From Halodesulfovibrio aestuarii DSM 17919 = ATCC 29578 (GTDB taxonomy: Bacteria; Desulfobacterota; Desulfovibrionia; Desulfovibrionales; Desulfovibrionaceae), in the NCBI RefSeq assembly GCF_000384815.1, contig NZ_ARQF01000020.1, forward strand, positions 558,001 to 622,000: a DNA stretch of 64,000 bases. Direction: 5' to 3'. The notes under the pieces were generated by a model that was not told the origin of the DNA, searched no databases, and saw only the letters and a program-made list of their open reading frames with translations. Every line of letters starts with the position of its first letter. Positions within the stretch are counted from its first letter, which is position 1. This document shows, one piece after another, positions 9,667-18,529 of this stretch. Position numbers and translations under genes: made by a program.

Positions 9667-10746
9667 ATGAATTGGGATTGGGAAAAACTGCAAGAAAAGC
9701 GGCAGAGGCAATCGGGTCATGGCCCAAACTGGGGTGGAACACCTCCAGAGGGAAATGATTCTGACCCGATAGGTGATGGCCTAAAGAAACTCCGGGGAAT
9801 TAACTTTCCTGCGGGCAAGTTCGTTCTTGCCTTAGTAGTTCTTCTTTGGCTCGCATCAGGCATTTACATTGTGCAACCTGACGAAGAAGGTGTTGTGCTC
9901 CAGTTCGGCAAATATGTTGCCACAACAGGACCTGGACCACATTACCATCTTCCTTACCCTGTTGAGACAGTTTATAAACCTAAAGTGTCTCAAATTCGTC
10001 GTGTTGAGGTCGGGTTCCGCTCTACTGGCAAAGCATCATCTTTCCAGCAAGGACAGTCCCGTACCGTCAAGGCGGAGTCACTCATGCTTACTGGTGATGA
10101 GAACATCGTCGATGTTCAGTTCATTATTCAGTACCGCATCAGCAATGCTGTGGATTACCTTTTCAACGTTACTCAACAGTCCGTCACTGTCAAAAGCGCC
10201 GCTGAAGCCGCAATGCGCGAAATTATCGGCCACAACAAAATTGACAACGCTTTGACTGAAGGGAAACTGAAAATTCAGAACGATTGCCGCCAACTGCTGC
10301 AGGATATTCTGAATCGTTACAAAGCAGGTATCCAGATTGTTGCTGTGCAAATGCAGGACGTACATCCACCAAAAGAAGTTGTTGACGCATTCAAAGACGT
10401 TGCCAGCGCCCGTGAAGACCGCAGCCGCATTATTAATGAAGCTGAGGCCTACAGTAACGACATTCTGCCAAAAGCACACGGTGCCGCAGCAGAGATTGTT
10501 AACCAGGCACAGGCATACAAAGAGTCTACCGTTAACAAAGCTCAGGGTGATGCATCACGATTCCTTGCAATCCTTGCTGAGTATAATCAGGCTAAATCTA
10601 TCACCAGAAAAAGAATGTACTTAGAAGCCATGGAAAGCGTTTTCAGCGGTTCCGGAGTCAACAAAGTCATTGTTCCTAACAAAGGCGTCACTCCAACTAT
10701 TCCATTTTTACCACTCAGCGACGGCAGTACGAAGGGGAGTAAGTAA
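9667..10746 (+). CDS. hflK: Membrane protease modulator HflK
   Basis: A 359-residue SPFH/band-7 protein. The N-terminus is glycine/proline-rich (SGHGPNWGGTPPEG), then comes one transmembrane helix (about 56-76). The band-7 domain begins with YIVQPDEEGVVLQFGKY, followed by a coiled-coil rich in Ala/Glu. HflK with HflC forms a large membrane cage that modulates the FtsH protease. The ATG begins MNWDWEKLQ, the usual HflK start, though there is little ribosome-binding sequence. The stop overlaps the hflC start (TAATG), indicating translational coupling. Confidence 0.93.
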   Translation: MNWDWEKLQEKRQRQSGHGPNWGGTPPEGNDSDPIGDGLKKLRGINFPAGKFVLALVVLLWLASGIYIVQPDEEGVVLQFGKYVATTGPGPHYHLPYPVETVYKPKVSQIRRVEVGFRSTGKASSFQQGQSRTVKAESLMLTGDENIVDVQFIIQYRISNAVDYLFNVTQQSVTVKSAAEAAMREIIGHNKIDNALTEGKLKIQNDCRQLLQDILNRYKAGIQIVAVQMQDVHPPKEVVDAFKDVASAREDRSRIINEAEAYSNDILPKAHGAAAEIVNQAQAYKESTVNKAQGDASRFLAILAEYNQAKSITRKRMYLEAMESVFSGSGVNKVIVPNKGVTPTIPFLPLSDGSTKGSK

Positions 10747-11594
10747 TGAATAAAACAACTACTCCAATTCTAATTCTGCTGGTTCTCCTTATCGCTGTAG
10801 TATTTCAATCTGCTTTCATTGTTCAGCAGACTGAAAAGGCGATTGTTCTCCAGCTTGGTAAGCCGGACAACAATGTTTATGCACCGGGTCTGCATTTCAA
10901 AATTCCGTTCATTCAGAACGTCATCTACTTTGATTCGCGCCTTCTGGAATACGATGCACAGCCTGCAGAAGCCCTCACAAAAGACAAAAAAGCTCTTGTG
11001 CTGGACAACTACGCTCGCTGGCGCATCGTGAACCCTCTTCTCTTCTACCAGACCGTGCGAACTATTCCGGGTGCACAGGCACGACTAGACGATATTGTAT
11101 ACTCCCAGTTACGTGCAGCACTTGGTCGTTACACATTGACTGAAATCGTTTCGACTGAACGTGACACAATCATGCAAATGGTTACCAAGCGTTCATCCAG
11201 TTTGATTAAAGCATACGGTATCGAAATTGTTGATGTGCGAATTAAACGTACCGACCTTCCACCAGAAAACCAGCGTGCTATTTTCGGACGTATGCGTGCA
11301 GAACGTGAACGTCAGGCAAAGCAGTACCGTTCTGAAGGTCAACAGGAATCAATCACCATTAAATCTCTTGCAAACAGACAGCGTACAGTCATTATTGCGA
11401 AGGCAAACAAAGAAGCCGAGATCATCCGAGGTCAAGGCGATGCAATCGCAACAAAAATCTACGCGGAATCGCTTGGCAAAGATGAAGAGTTCTACAACTT
11501 CCAGCGATCACTTGAAGCTTACAAAGACAGCTTTAAAAACAACACTCGCATTATCGTGACACCGGACAATAAGTTCCTTCAAGAAATGCAGTAA
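10746..11594 (+). CDS. hflC: Membrane protease modulator HflC
   Basis: A 282-residue SPFH protein with an N-terminal transmembrane helix (about 6-24), the band-7 entry VQQTEKAIVLQLGKPDNNVY, the RLDDIVYSQLRAALGRYTL segment, and a C-terminal coiled coil ending in a prohibitin-like tail. It partners HflK in the FtsH-regulating complex facing the periplasm. The start codon overlaps the hflK stop by one base. A strong terminator follows. Confidence 0.93.
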   Translation: MNKTTTPILILLVLLIAVVFQSAFIVQQTEKAIVLQLGKPDNNVYAPGLHFKIPFIQNVIYFDSRLLEYDAQPAEALTKDKKALVLDNYARWRIVNPLLFYQTVRTIPGAQARLDDIVYSQLRAALGRYTLTEIVSTERDTIMQMVTKRSSSLIKAYGIEIVDVRIKRTDLPPENQRAIFGRMRAERERQAKQYRSEGQQESITIKSLANRQRTVIIAKANKEAEIIRGQGDAIATKIYAESLGKDEEFYNFQRSLEAYKDSFKNNTRIIVTPDNKFLQEMQ

Positions 11595-11601
11595 AAAACA
11601 A

Positions 11602-11652
11602 CAAAAAAAGAGTGTAACAGCAAGGCTTAACCATGCAGTTACACTCTTTTTT
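11602..11652 (+). terminator. Rho-independent terminator of hflKC
   Basis: GAGTGTAAC pairs with GTTACACTC, flanked by A7 on the left and T6 on the right; it could work in both directions. Confidence 0.85.
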
Positions 11653-11969
11653 ATTATTGTTTTTAGTTGAATATAATTTACACATCTTCTTCTCAGCTGC
11701 TCTCAAAATACTTACGTCTTCTTTTTTTCGTAACACAAAGCAAAGCATATTGATAATTCATTGTTAATACGCACCGCATTAATTTACAATTTTTAATGAT
11801 TATCCATAGTCAACCACATTGACAAATCGGTACAAATCCGTCCACAAAGAATGTTTGCATCTACTAAGAGCTATTAATATCTCTTAGCCATCTAGAAATT
11901 TGCTATCGAGATTTTTAGATACTTTTGCATGAAAACAATGTTTCAATTGTTTCGCACACTGCCTTGTTT

Positions 11970-11981
11970 GTTGTTAACAAC
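11970..11981. promoter_or_regulatory. Palindrome upstream of the CI-like repressor, possible operator
   Basis: GTTGTTAACAAC is a perfect 12-bp palindrome about 100 bases upstream of the repressor start. A second dyad, AAACAAT with ATTGTTT, lies just before it (about 11934-11953). Position and symmetry suggest autoregulation, but no second copy proves it. Confidence 0.35.
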
Positions 11982-12082
11982 CATGCTGCAGAGTTTACAC
12001 ACAATACCCAGCAATTTTCAACGACAAGACCTAGCCCCCATAAGCTTAATGCTTATTCTAACGTCTTGGCGGGAGAGACACC

Positions 12083-12790
12083 GTGTCCACCTTTGATGAA
12101 GTTTTTGAACGTATAAAACTGGCTACAAACACCAGAACTCAGGTTGAACTGGCTGAAGTACTTGATATTCGTCAATCAAGCATCTCGGACGCCAAGCGTC
12201 GAGACTCTGTTCCTTCTGACTGGTACATGAAACTATTTGAAAAGTTTGGCCTTAATCCAGATTGGCTTAAGAAAGGCGTCGGCCCTATGTACCTGCGTAC
12301 AGAAGAAGACGGCTACCAGCCAGTTGAAGGCCCTGCTGCAGGACGGGTTTTTGAAAACCCGGCTAAATTTGGTGATCCAGATGCACGCAGCGCTGTTGTA
12401 ACAATTCACTCCATGCAAGATGTTGAAGTTTCTGACGAAGCTGATGAAGCTCGCCGCTTTACCAGTGTTGGCAAACTTTCCATCCCACAATCTTTTGCTG
12501 GTGCGACCATTCAAATTTTCCGAGTTGATGCGTGCAGCATGGAACCTCTCATAAAAAAAGGTGCCTACGTTGGTCTTGATACAGCTCAAACCAACATCCT
12601 TTCCGGAGAGATCTATGGTGTATACGTCCCATACGAAGGAATCTCCATCAAACGTATTTTCCTTGATGCAGCAAACCAGCGTTTTATTCTACGCAGTGAA
12701 AACCCTGTTCACCCTGAGCAGTACCTGCCAATGGATCGTTGTAAAAAAGACGTTGTTGGACGTGTCGTCTGGAACCTTCAGACAATGTAG
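12083..12790 (+). CDS. CI/LexA-like repressor (HTH plus S24 peptidase)
   Basis: A 235-residue transcription regulator. Residues 1-65 are a phage-CI-type helix-turn-helix (TQVELAEVLDIRQSSISDAKRR). The C-terminal half is an S24 peptidase domain: the nucleophile is the Ser of CSMEPLIKKG and the general-base Lys is in GISIKRIF. S24 repressors self-cleave when RecA is activated, so it may be SOS-responsive. GTG start at 12083 with GGGAGAG 5 bases upstream. No phage genes are nearby, so this looks like a chromosomal regulator of unknown target. A clean terminator follows. Confidence 0.85.
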   Translation: MSTFDEVFERIKLATNTRTQVELAEVLDIRQSSISDAKRRDSVPSDWYMKLFEKFGLNPDWLKKGVGPMYLRTEEDGYQPVEGPAAGRVFENPAKFGDPDARSAVVTIHSMQDVEVSDEADEARRFTSVGKLSIPQSFAGATIQIFRVDACSMEPLIKKGAYVGLDTAQTNILSGEIYGVYVPYEGISIKRIFLDAANQRFILRSENPVHPEQYLPMDRCKKDVVGRVVWNLQTM

Positions 12791-12810
12791 TCACACAGAA
12801 TTCTACGTTA

Positions 12811-12839
12811 AAAGGCGGTCATTATGACCGCCTTTTTTT
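12811..12839 (+). terminator. Rho-independent terminator of the repressor gene
   Basis: GGCGGTC (12814-12820) pairs perfectly with GACCGCC (12826-12832), followed by seven T's. It separates the repressor from the signalling operon. Confidence 0.92.
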
Positions 12840-13023
12840 GTATTGTCATATAAAAATTTCCCCCCTCCCGCCTAGACAACCCCGTGCATTTATTGCATAT
12901 AAATCAAGATCTTTACTTAGTTATACTTTCATAACTCTGACAACCTGCTGTTTGAAATCTCATACGCCGCATGCGTTTAACTTGGTACGGCACGCTAACA
13001 CGTGCGGCAGAACGGGGAATAAT

Positions 13024-14982
13024 ATGGCCTCTATCAGTATTCTTGTGGTTGATGATGAACGCATTGTGGCACTTGACATAAAGGGCACTCTTGAGACTCT
13101 CGGATACAATGTCTGTGCTGTCGCCAATACTGCTGAAAGCGCGCTAAAAGCGACTGAAAAAAACTCGCCGGATTTAGTCCTGATGGACATCAACCTCAAA
13201 GGTGAAATGGATGGCATTGCTATTGCGCATGTTATCAACGCAAAACATTCCATCCCTGTTGTATTCCTCACCGCATATTCAGACAGAGACACTTTTGATC
13301 GCGCTAAATCTTCCAACCCGTACGGATTCATTCTTAAGCCCTTTGATGCAAGAAAATTACACTCTGCCATCGAAATTGCACTCATTAAACACTCTGAGGA
13401 AGCACGCCTGACAGAAGCACGACACAAGGCTGAACTGGAAAATAGCGCAAAATCCAGTTTTTTTGCAAATATGAGTCATGAAATACGTAATTCTCTCAAC
13501 GGCATTGTCGGCATGACGGACCTTGCTCTTGAAACAGATCTTGACCACGATCAAAAAGAATACATGACAACGGTGCTGGATTCAGCAGAAAATTTACTCG
13601 ATATTTTAAATGATATTCTAGACTTATCCCGTATTGAAGCTCGTCAAATGCCGTTGACTCCGAAACGATTCAATCTTGAAAACCTGATCAGCAAAATTGT
13701 CCGTACCCATACACCGAAGGCGCATAAAAAAAAGCTTACGCTGTCCTATGATATTCCGGCATTTGTTCCCACACTATTAAAAGGCGACCCAACGCGCCTA
13801 TCGCAAATTATTACCAATCTGCTTTCCAACGCCATAAAGTTTACAGAACAAGGCGGTATCTCACTTGAGATCTCCGACCTCGCAACACTCGGTGCATATT
13901 CAGAACAGCAGCATGAACCTGCACCTAAATACCGTATGCTTCTTTTTTCCATTCGCGACACAGGAGTAGGACTCACAGAAGAAGAACAAAATTATATTTT
14001 TGAACCATATAAACAAGTCCTTGCGGAGGGCAAAACGCCTATTCGCGGAACAGGCTTAGGTCTAGCAATTTGCCGTGATCTTGTGGAGCTAATGAACGGA
14101 ACAATCTGGGTACGCAGCAAACCGGGAGCAGGCAGCACATTCCATTTTACAGCCCAGTTTGAACATGGTGAACTTGAAGAGAATCTCTCCAAGCCGGAGA
14201 TGACTCCCGAATTTCCTCCGGGGTTGCATGTCGCCATTGCGGATAACAACGTTGTCGGCCAAAAGCTTCTTCTTGAATTACTCGAAAAAAAAGGATTTAC
14301 ATGCCACGTTACATCAAACGGGGCTGAATTGCTTGAACTATTGGCCTCAGAGCCCATAGACATGGTTGTGACAGAAATAAAACTGCCCTTCCTTACAGGA
14401 CTGGAAGCGATGAGACATATCCGCTCCGGCACCATTCCCGGTACTCCCACAAACCTCCCTATTATTGCGGTCACAGCTTTTGCCCTAAAGGGAGATAAGG
14501 AACGCTTTATTGAAGCAGGCATGGACGGCTATGTCGCAAAACCAATACATACATCTGAATTTTACAGAGAAATCGCAAAAGTACTTCAACCAGAAGAACT
14601 ACTCGCACAACCGGAAAATGAACTTGAAGAAACAGACATGTCCCAGCTGCTGGATGTTGAAGGAACTCTCCTGCGCCTTGAGGAAGACACAGACCTTATC
14701 TGTAGGCTGTACTCTCTCTTTATAGACGAACTTGCAGAACGTCTGTATGGATTAAGACTCTTTCTTCAAGAAAACGCGTACAGCAACACAGCTCTGCATA
14801 GCCAGTCATTTGCAGCTGCTGCATTCAATATCGGTGCAAATAGTCTGGGCAACGCACTCATGCAGATATACACGGCCGCAACGCATAGGGAACAGCCCAC
14901 CGCAGATCAATTGCAAGAGCTTGAAACGCTCAGCATTAAGACCAAAAACGAAATTATGCGCAATATGGAGAAGCTTTCTTAA
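13024..14982 (+). CDS. Hybrid histidine kinase (REC-HisKA-HATPase-REC-Hpt-like)
   Basis: 652 residues from the ATG at 13024, with GGGGA 5 bases upstream. An intact receiver comes first (phospho-Asp D55 in LVLMDINLK). Then come HisKA (H152 in MSHEIRNSLNG), a HATPase with N box (NLLSNAIKF), DTGVGL and GTGLGLAI, a second receiver-like domain, and an Hpt-like helical tail. There is no membrane segment or PAS, so it is cytoplasmic. Oddities: the second receiver has Glu (E451) where the phospho-Asp should be, and the Hpt helix reads QSFAAAAFNIGA, with Gln594 at the usual His position (a His lies two residues earlier). It is the first gene of a three-gene signalling operon. Confidence 0.87.
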   Translation: MASISILVVDDERIVALDIKGTLETLGYNVCAVANTAESALKATEKNSPDLVLMDINLKGEMDGIAIAHVINAKHSIPVVFLTAYSDRDTFDRAKSSNPYGFILKPFDARKLHSAIEIALIKHSEEARLTEARHKAELENSAKSSFFANMSHEIRNSLNGIVGMTDLALETDLDHDQKEYMTTVLDSAENLLDILNDILDLSRIEARQMPLTPKRFNLENLISKIVRTHTPKAHKKKLTLSYDIPAFVPTLLKGDPTRLSQIITNLLSNAIKFTEQGGISLEISDLATLGAYSEQQHEPAPKYRMLLFSIRDTGVGLTEEEQNYIFEPYKQVLAEGKTPIRGTGLGLAICRDLVELMNGTIWVRSKPGAGSTFHFTAQFEHGELEENLSKPEMTPEFPPGLHVAIADNNVVGQKLLLELLEKKGFTCHVTSNGAELLELLASEPIDMVVTEIKLPFLTGLEAMRHIRSGTIPGTPTNLPIIAVTAFALKGDKERFIEAGMDGYVAKPIHTSEFYREIAKVLQPEELLAQPENELEETDMSQLLDVEGTLLRLEEDTDLICRLYSLFIDELAERLYGLRLFLQENAYSNTALHSQSFAAAAFNIGANSLGNALMQIYTAATHREQPTADQLQELETLSIKTKNEIMRNMEKLS

Positions 14983-15005
14983 TATTGCCTTTGTCCGGAG
15001 ACTCC

Positions 15006-16877
15006 ATGGCGCAGCTACTGCCGATCATTACTTCAGTACATTCAACCCATCGGTTACCAGAAGCAGTTTCCACCTTGTTGCGGCAACTTAGTGACACCTG
15101 TTCTTCAGACCAAAGCCTTGACCTTGATTATGTACGTAGTTTTCTGTCATCATCGTTAGGGTGGGAACGCAAAGATGTTCTTCATAAGTTCAAAAAACAA
15201 CTTCTTGAGCCGGAAAATCTGTCCACAATCACTCACCACATTCAATTACAGACGATGGGAAAAGTGAATTCATTCCCCTTATTTTTTCATGATACCTACG
15301 ACCAACAGGTAACAATCCTTGTACACCCACGTCCGCTGCGCCTGTCTGATGGCAGTAAGCAGATAAGCAGCACACTTTCTTTAGGGTCAGACGGGTACCC
15401 CCTCAAAAAACAATCTGATCGTCAACGGCTTAATCTGTTGGCGATTCTGGATAAGCTTCCGGAATTTATAGCATTAGTAACCCCGCAATTTACACTACGG
15501 TACATCAACAAACCTTTTCGGGATCAAGTACAATTAAAAGCAGGTGATTCCTGCTACTATGCGTTCACAGGGGACACAGAAGCAGCCGAAAAACCCTCGC
15601 ATCCATACTTACCGCCGTTTGATGTCTTTGAAACAGGTTCCCCATCTTTTTCTGCATGGAAAAGCCCTTGTTCAGGGCGATCATATCGTTTTCTAAGTTA
15701 TCCATTTACAGATACAGACGGAGAACCGCTCATTCTACTTATGGGCCTTGATATCACCCAGCTTACCCGCTTTCAGGAAAAACTTGCGATTACAGAACGC
15801 CAGTACCACTTAATCACTAACAACCTTTCATTGGGCATCGCGGTTGTGGATGGTCAACGGAACATTACGGCGGCTAACCGTCAATTCCGCAACTGGTTTA
15901 AATTGCAGAATGAATCATACCCTGTCAGCTGTCCTTTTGTCCTTATCGAACAGGATGAAAACGGTGAATGCCTGCTCGACAAAACCACCAGCCTTACTCT
16001 TCAGGATGGTAAAGAACATGAATACGAGTTTTCTACCCCACTAAATGGAGCAGAAATCACTTTTCGGATCACTGCATGTCCTTTACATCAAACCAAACTA
16101 TTTTCATCAGCGATTATTCTTCTGGAAGATATAACCGAAAAGAAAAAGATAGAGCAACGCACTCAGCAGATGCGTAAGCTGGAGGCCATGAGCACTCTCG
16201 CCGCCGGCATTGCACATGAGATTAACCAACCGTTATCGGCTCTGCGTCTTTATGCCAGCGGACTAGATTTATTGGTTGAGCAACGCGGTTCAGTTCCGAC
16301 CAAGATTTTGCAGGAACGTCTGGGACTAATTCTACGTGAGACCGGCACCATCGAAGACATCATCACACACATGCGATCACTTGTGCGTCATCAAGGGGCA
16401 TTTCCGCTTGAACGGTCCGATGTAAACTATGCAGTCGAGCAAGCAGTCAGCCTACTGCAAAACAAGCTGGCCACCCGGAACATCAACGTACACAATCAGC
16501 TGCAAAATGAACTTCCGCCAGCACTTGCGCTCCCTATTCAACTAGAGCAGATCGTAATCAACATCATGATGAATGCTGCTCATGCTCTTGAACATACCGA
16601 AGGACAGCGGTGTATTACTATTACAACCTGCGAAACCAATGACCACTACATTCAGCTCTGCATTGAGGATAACGGTCCCGGTTTACAAGGACTTGGTGAT
16701 AAAATATTTGATCCTTTCTTTACCACAAAAGAATCAGGAAAGAGCATGGGGCTTGGGCTTGCCCTCGTACACACCTTTGTTACCAGCTGGGAGGGTACCA
16801 TTACTGCTGACTCCCCAAGAGCAGACAACAAAGGCACACTAATTAAAATTCTACTTCCACAAGCTCCGACGACTTAA
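15006..16877 (+). CDS. PAS sensor histidine kinase (NtrB-like)
   Basis: 623 residues. The ATG at 15006 has GGAG 5 bases upstream; an in-frame TTG at 14985 is less likely. The N-terminal ~150 residues are not recognised; two PAS-like regions (about 155-265 and 270-385) precede HisKA with H404 in GIAHEINQPLSALRLYASG. The HATPase domain has NIMMNAAHAL, EDNGPGL and MGLGLALVHT. No transmembrane helices, so it senses an intracellular signal. It lies 23 bases after the hybrid kinase and 9 bases before the sigma54 response regulator, its likely partner. Confidence 0.9.
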   Translation: MAQLLPIITSVHSTHRLPEAVSTLLRQLSDTCSSDQSLDLDYVRSFLSSSLGWERKDVLHKFKKQLLEPENLSTITHHIQLQTMGKVNSFPLFFHDTYDQQVTILVHPRPLRLSDGSKQISSTLSLGSDGYPLKKQSDRQRLNLLAILDKLPEFIALVTPQFTLRYINKPFRDQVQLKAGDSCYYAFTGDTEAAEKPSHPYLPPFDVFETGSPSFSAWKSPCSGRSYRFLSYPFTDTDGEPLILLMGLDITQLTRFQEKLAITERQYHLITNNLSLGIAVVDGQRNITAANRQFRNWFKLQNESYPVSCPFVLIEQDENGECLLDKTTSLTLQDGKEHEYEFSTPLNGAEITFRITACPLHQTKLFSSAIILLEDITEKKKIEQRTQQMRKLEAMSTLAAGIAHEINQPLSALRLYASGLDLLVEQRGSVPTKILQERLGLILRETGTIEDIITHMRSLVRHQGAFPLERSDVNYAVEQAVSLLQNKLATRNINVHNQLQNELPPALALPIQLEQIVINIMMNAAHALEHTEGQRCITITTCETNDHYIQLCIEDNGPGLQGLGDKIFDPFFTTKESGKSMGLGLALVHTFVTSWEGTITADSPRADNKGTLIKILLPQAPTT

Positions 16878-16886
16878 GAGATCTGT

Positions 16887-18356
16887 ATGCGAATACTCAT
16901 TGTTGACGACAATTCTACCAGCCTGCAAAGTCTAAGTGTTGTACTTACAGACTTAGGACACCAGCCAAGTACATTCAGCGATCCGCACGCAGCACTCAAC
17001 CATGCGAAGGAAAGCTATTACCCTCTTATTATTACAGATATAAAAATGCCGACACTGGACGGCCTTTCCCTGCTTGCAGAACTGAAGGCGTGTGAAACAA
17101 GCAAACGCAGTGATGTAATCATCATCACCGGTCATGGAGACATGGAAACAGCTATTACGGCGCTGCGTAACGGTGCTTACGACTACTTAAATAAACCAAT
17201 TAATGCCCGTGAGCTTGCCGCTGCTGTTGAGCGCAGTGCTGAACATCAAACCCTGCTTTTTGAAAATACTGACCTGAAACAGAATATGAAGGAACGCGTT
17301 GCAGAGGCTCAAGAGTCTTTGCAGGGAGATTTAGAAAAGATGCGTTCCCAGCTTCGTAATGTCTCGGGCATTGGAGAAATAATTTCGGGTTCACCCCGAA
17401 TGCAGGAAATAATCCGCGATGCGACCATTTTTCATCATGAACCGGACGTCCCTGTCCTCATTGAAGGGGAAACAGGCACAGGTAAAGAAGTTATCGCGCG
17501 TCTGGTACATCATGGAGAAACCCATTGTGACACTCCGTTTGTTGCCCTCAACTGCTCTGCTATTGCTGAATCTCTTTTTGAAAGCGAACTGTTCGGATAT
17601 GAAGCAGGGGCCTACACCGGATCACGCACTGGCGGCTCTGCCGGCAAGCTTGAGTTAGCAGGGAACGGGACACTTTTTTTGGATGAAATTGCCGAGATGC
17701 CCCTGCACTTACAGCCAAAGCTACTTCGAGTACTGGAAGAAAGAACCTTCTACCGTGTCGGTGGATTGCAAAAAAAGCACTTCACTGCCCGCATTATCGG
17801 AGCCGGTAACAAGAACCTTGAATTAATGGTGGAAGAAGGTCTGTTCCGTCGCGATTTGTATCACAGGCTTACAGTAGGGCATCTACGCCTTCCCCCGTTA
17901 CGTGAACGCCAAAATGACATCGCCAAAATGGCATCGTTATTTCTGCGAAAACAGGTAAAACGGAAAGGAAAACGATTTTCATCAATCGCTCCCGAAACCC
18001 TTACGATGCTCAAAGAGCATTCGTGGCCTGGGAACGTCCGCGAATTAGAAAACATCATTGAGCGCGCCGTACTTATCCACGACGACATAATACTTCGCCC
18101 TGAGCATATTGAATTTACCACTCTTTCTTATTCAACAAATAGAGTTCAGGCAGCAGCTCCGCGACTCGACACAATGCCATTGCCTTCAATTGATATTGCA
18201 TCATCCACTATTGTTTTACCGGATGAGCCTTTCAAACTGGAAGACGTGACACAATCTGTTATCCGCAAGGCACTAAGCAAGTTTGATGGTAACAAAACAA
18301 AGGCTGCAGCGTATCTTGGTATTTCCCGATATGCACTTTATCGCAAAATATCCTAA
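16887..18356 (+). CDS. Sigma54-dependent response regulator (NtrC family)
   Basis: 489 residues: receiver (1-120, phospho-Asp D51 in LIITDIKMP), an AAA+ sigma54-activation domain (about 165-395) with Walker A GETGTGKE and Walker B GTLFLDEIAEM, and a Fis-type helix-turn-helix at the C-terminus (NKTKAAAYLGISRYALYRKI). The sigma54-contacting loop reads GAYTGS instead of the canonical GAFTGA. Phe to Tyr is tolerated in relatives; the final Ser is unusual. It is the last gene of the operon. Three tandem dyads and a -24/-12 promoter lie just downstream, so its first target is probably the adjacent non-coding RNA. Confidence 0.92.
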   Translation: MRILIVDDNSTSLQSLSVVLTDLGHQPSTFSDPHAALNHAKESYYPLIITDIKMPTLDGLSLLAELKACETSKRSDVIIITGHGDMETAITALRNGAYDYLNKPINARELAAAVERSAEHQTLLFENTDLKQNMKERVAEAQESLQGDLEKMRSQLRNVSGIGEIISGSPRMQEIIRDATIFHHEPDVPVLIEGETGTGKEVIARLVHHGETHCDTPFVALNCSAIAESLFESELFGYEAGAYTGSRTGGSAGKLELAGNGTLFLDEIAEMPLHLQPKLLRVLEERTFYRVGGLQKKHFTARIIGAGNKNLELMVEEGLFRRDLYHRLTVGHLRLPPLRERQNDIAKMASLFLRKQVKRKGKRFSSIAPETLTMLKEHSWPGNVRELENIIERAVLIHDDIILRPEHIEFTTLSYSTNRVQAAAPRLDTMPLPSIDIASSTIVLPDEPFKLEDVTQSVIRKALSKFDGNKTKAAAYLGISRYALYRKIS

Positions 18357-18357
18357 C

Positions 18358-18402
18358 GTGCGGTTCCGCACGTCGTGCGAAATCGCACGTGCGTTTTCGC
18401 AC
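18358..18402. promoter_or_regulatory. Three tandem GTGCG-N4-CGCAC dyads: likely activator sites and terminator
   Basis: Three copies of a 14-bp dyad with identical arms and different tetramers stand at 18358-18371 (GTTC), 18375-18388 (AAAT) and 18389-18402 (TTTT). The last is followed by T7, so in RNA it can terminate the kinase-regulator operon. On DNA the array lies about 130-170 bp upstream of the predicted sigma54 start, the classic place for enhancer sites of an NtrC-type dimer. I infer a double role. Confidence 0.7.
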
Positions 18403-18502
18403 TTTTTTTCTTCTTTTAATAAAATTCTAGAATAGCCCAAAATAATAAAAACATAACATACTGTTTTAAAGATCTTTTTTTTATAAAGCAGTTCTTAACA
18501 TT

Positions 18503-18520
18503 TTGGCATGATAGATGCTA
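18503..18520 (+). promoter_or_regulatory. Sigma54 (-24/-12) promoter
   Basis: The sequence TTGGCATGATAGATGCTA has GG at 18505-18506 and GC at 18517-18518 with exactly 10 bases between, matching the TGGCAC-N5-TTGC consensus at both invariant dinucleotides. Predicted transcription start is about 18530. It is preceded by AT-rich DNA suitable for looping and lies just downstream of a gene for a sigma54 activator. Confidence 0.8.
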
Positions 18521-18529
18521 TAAGTCTGA

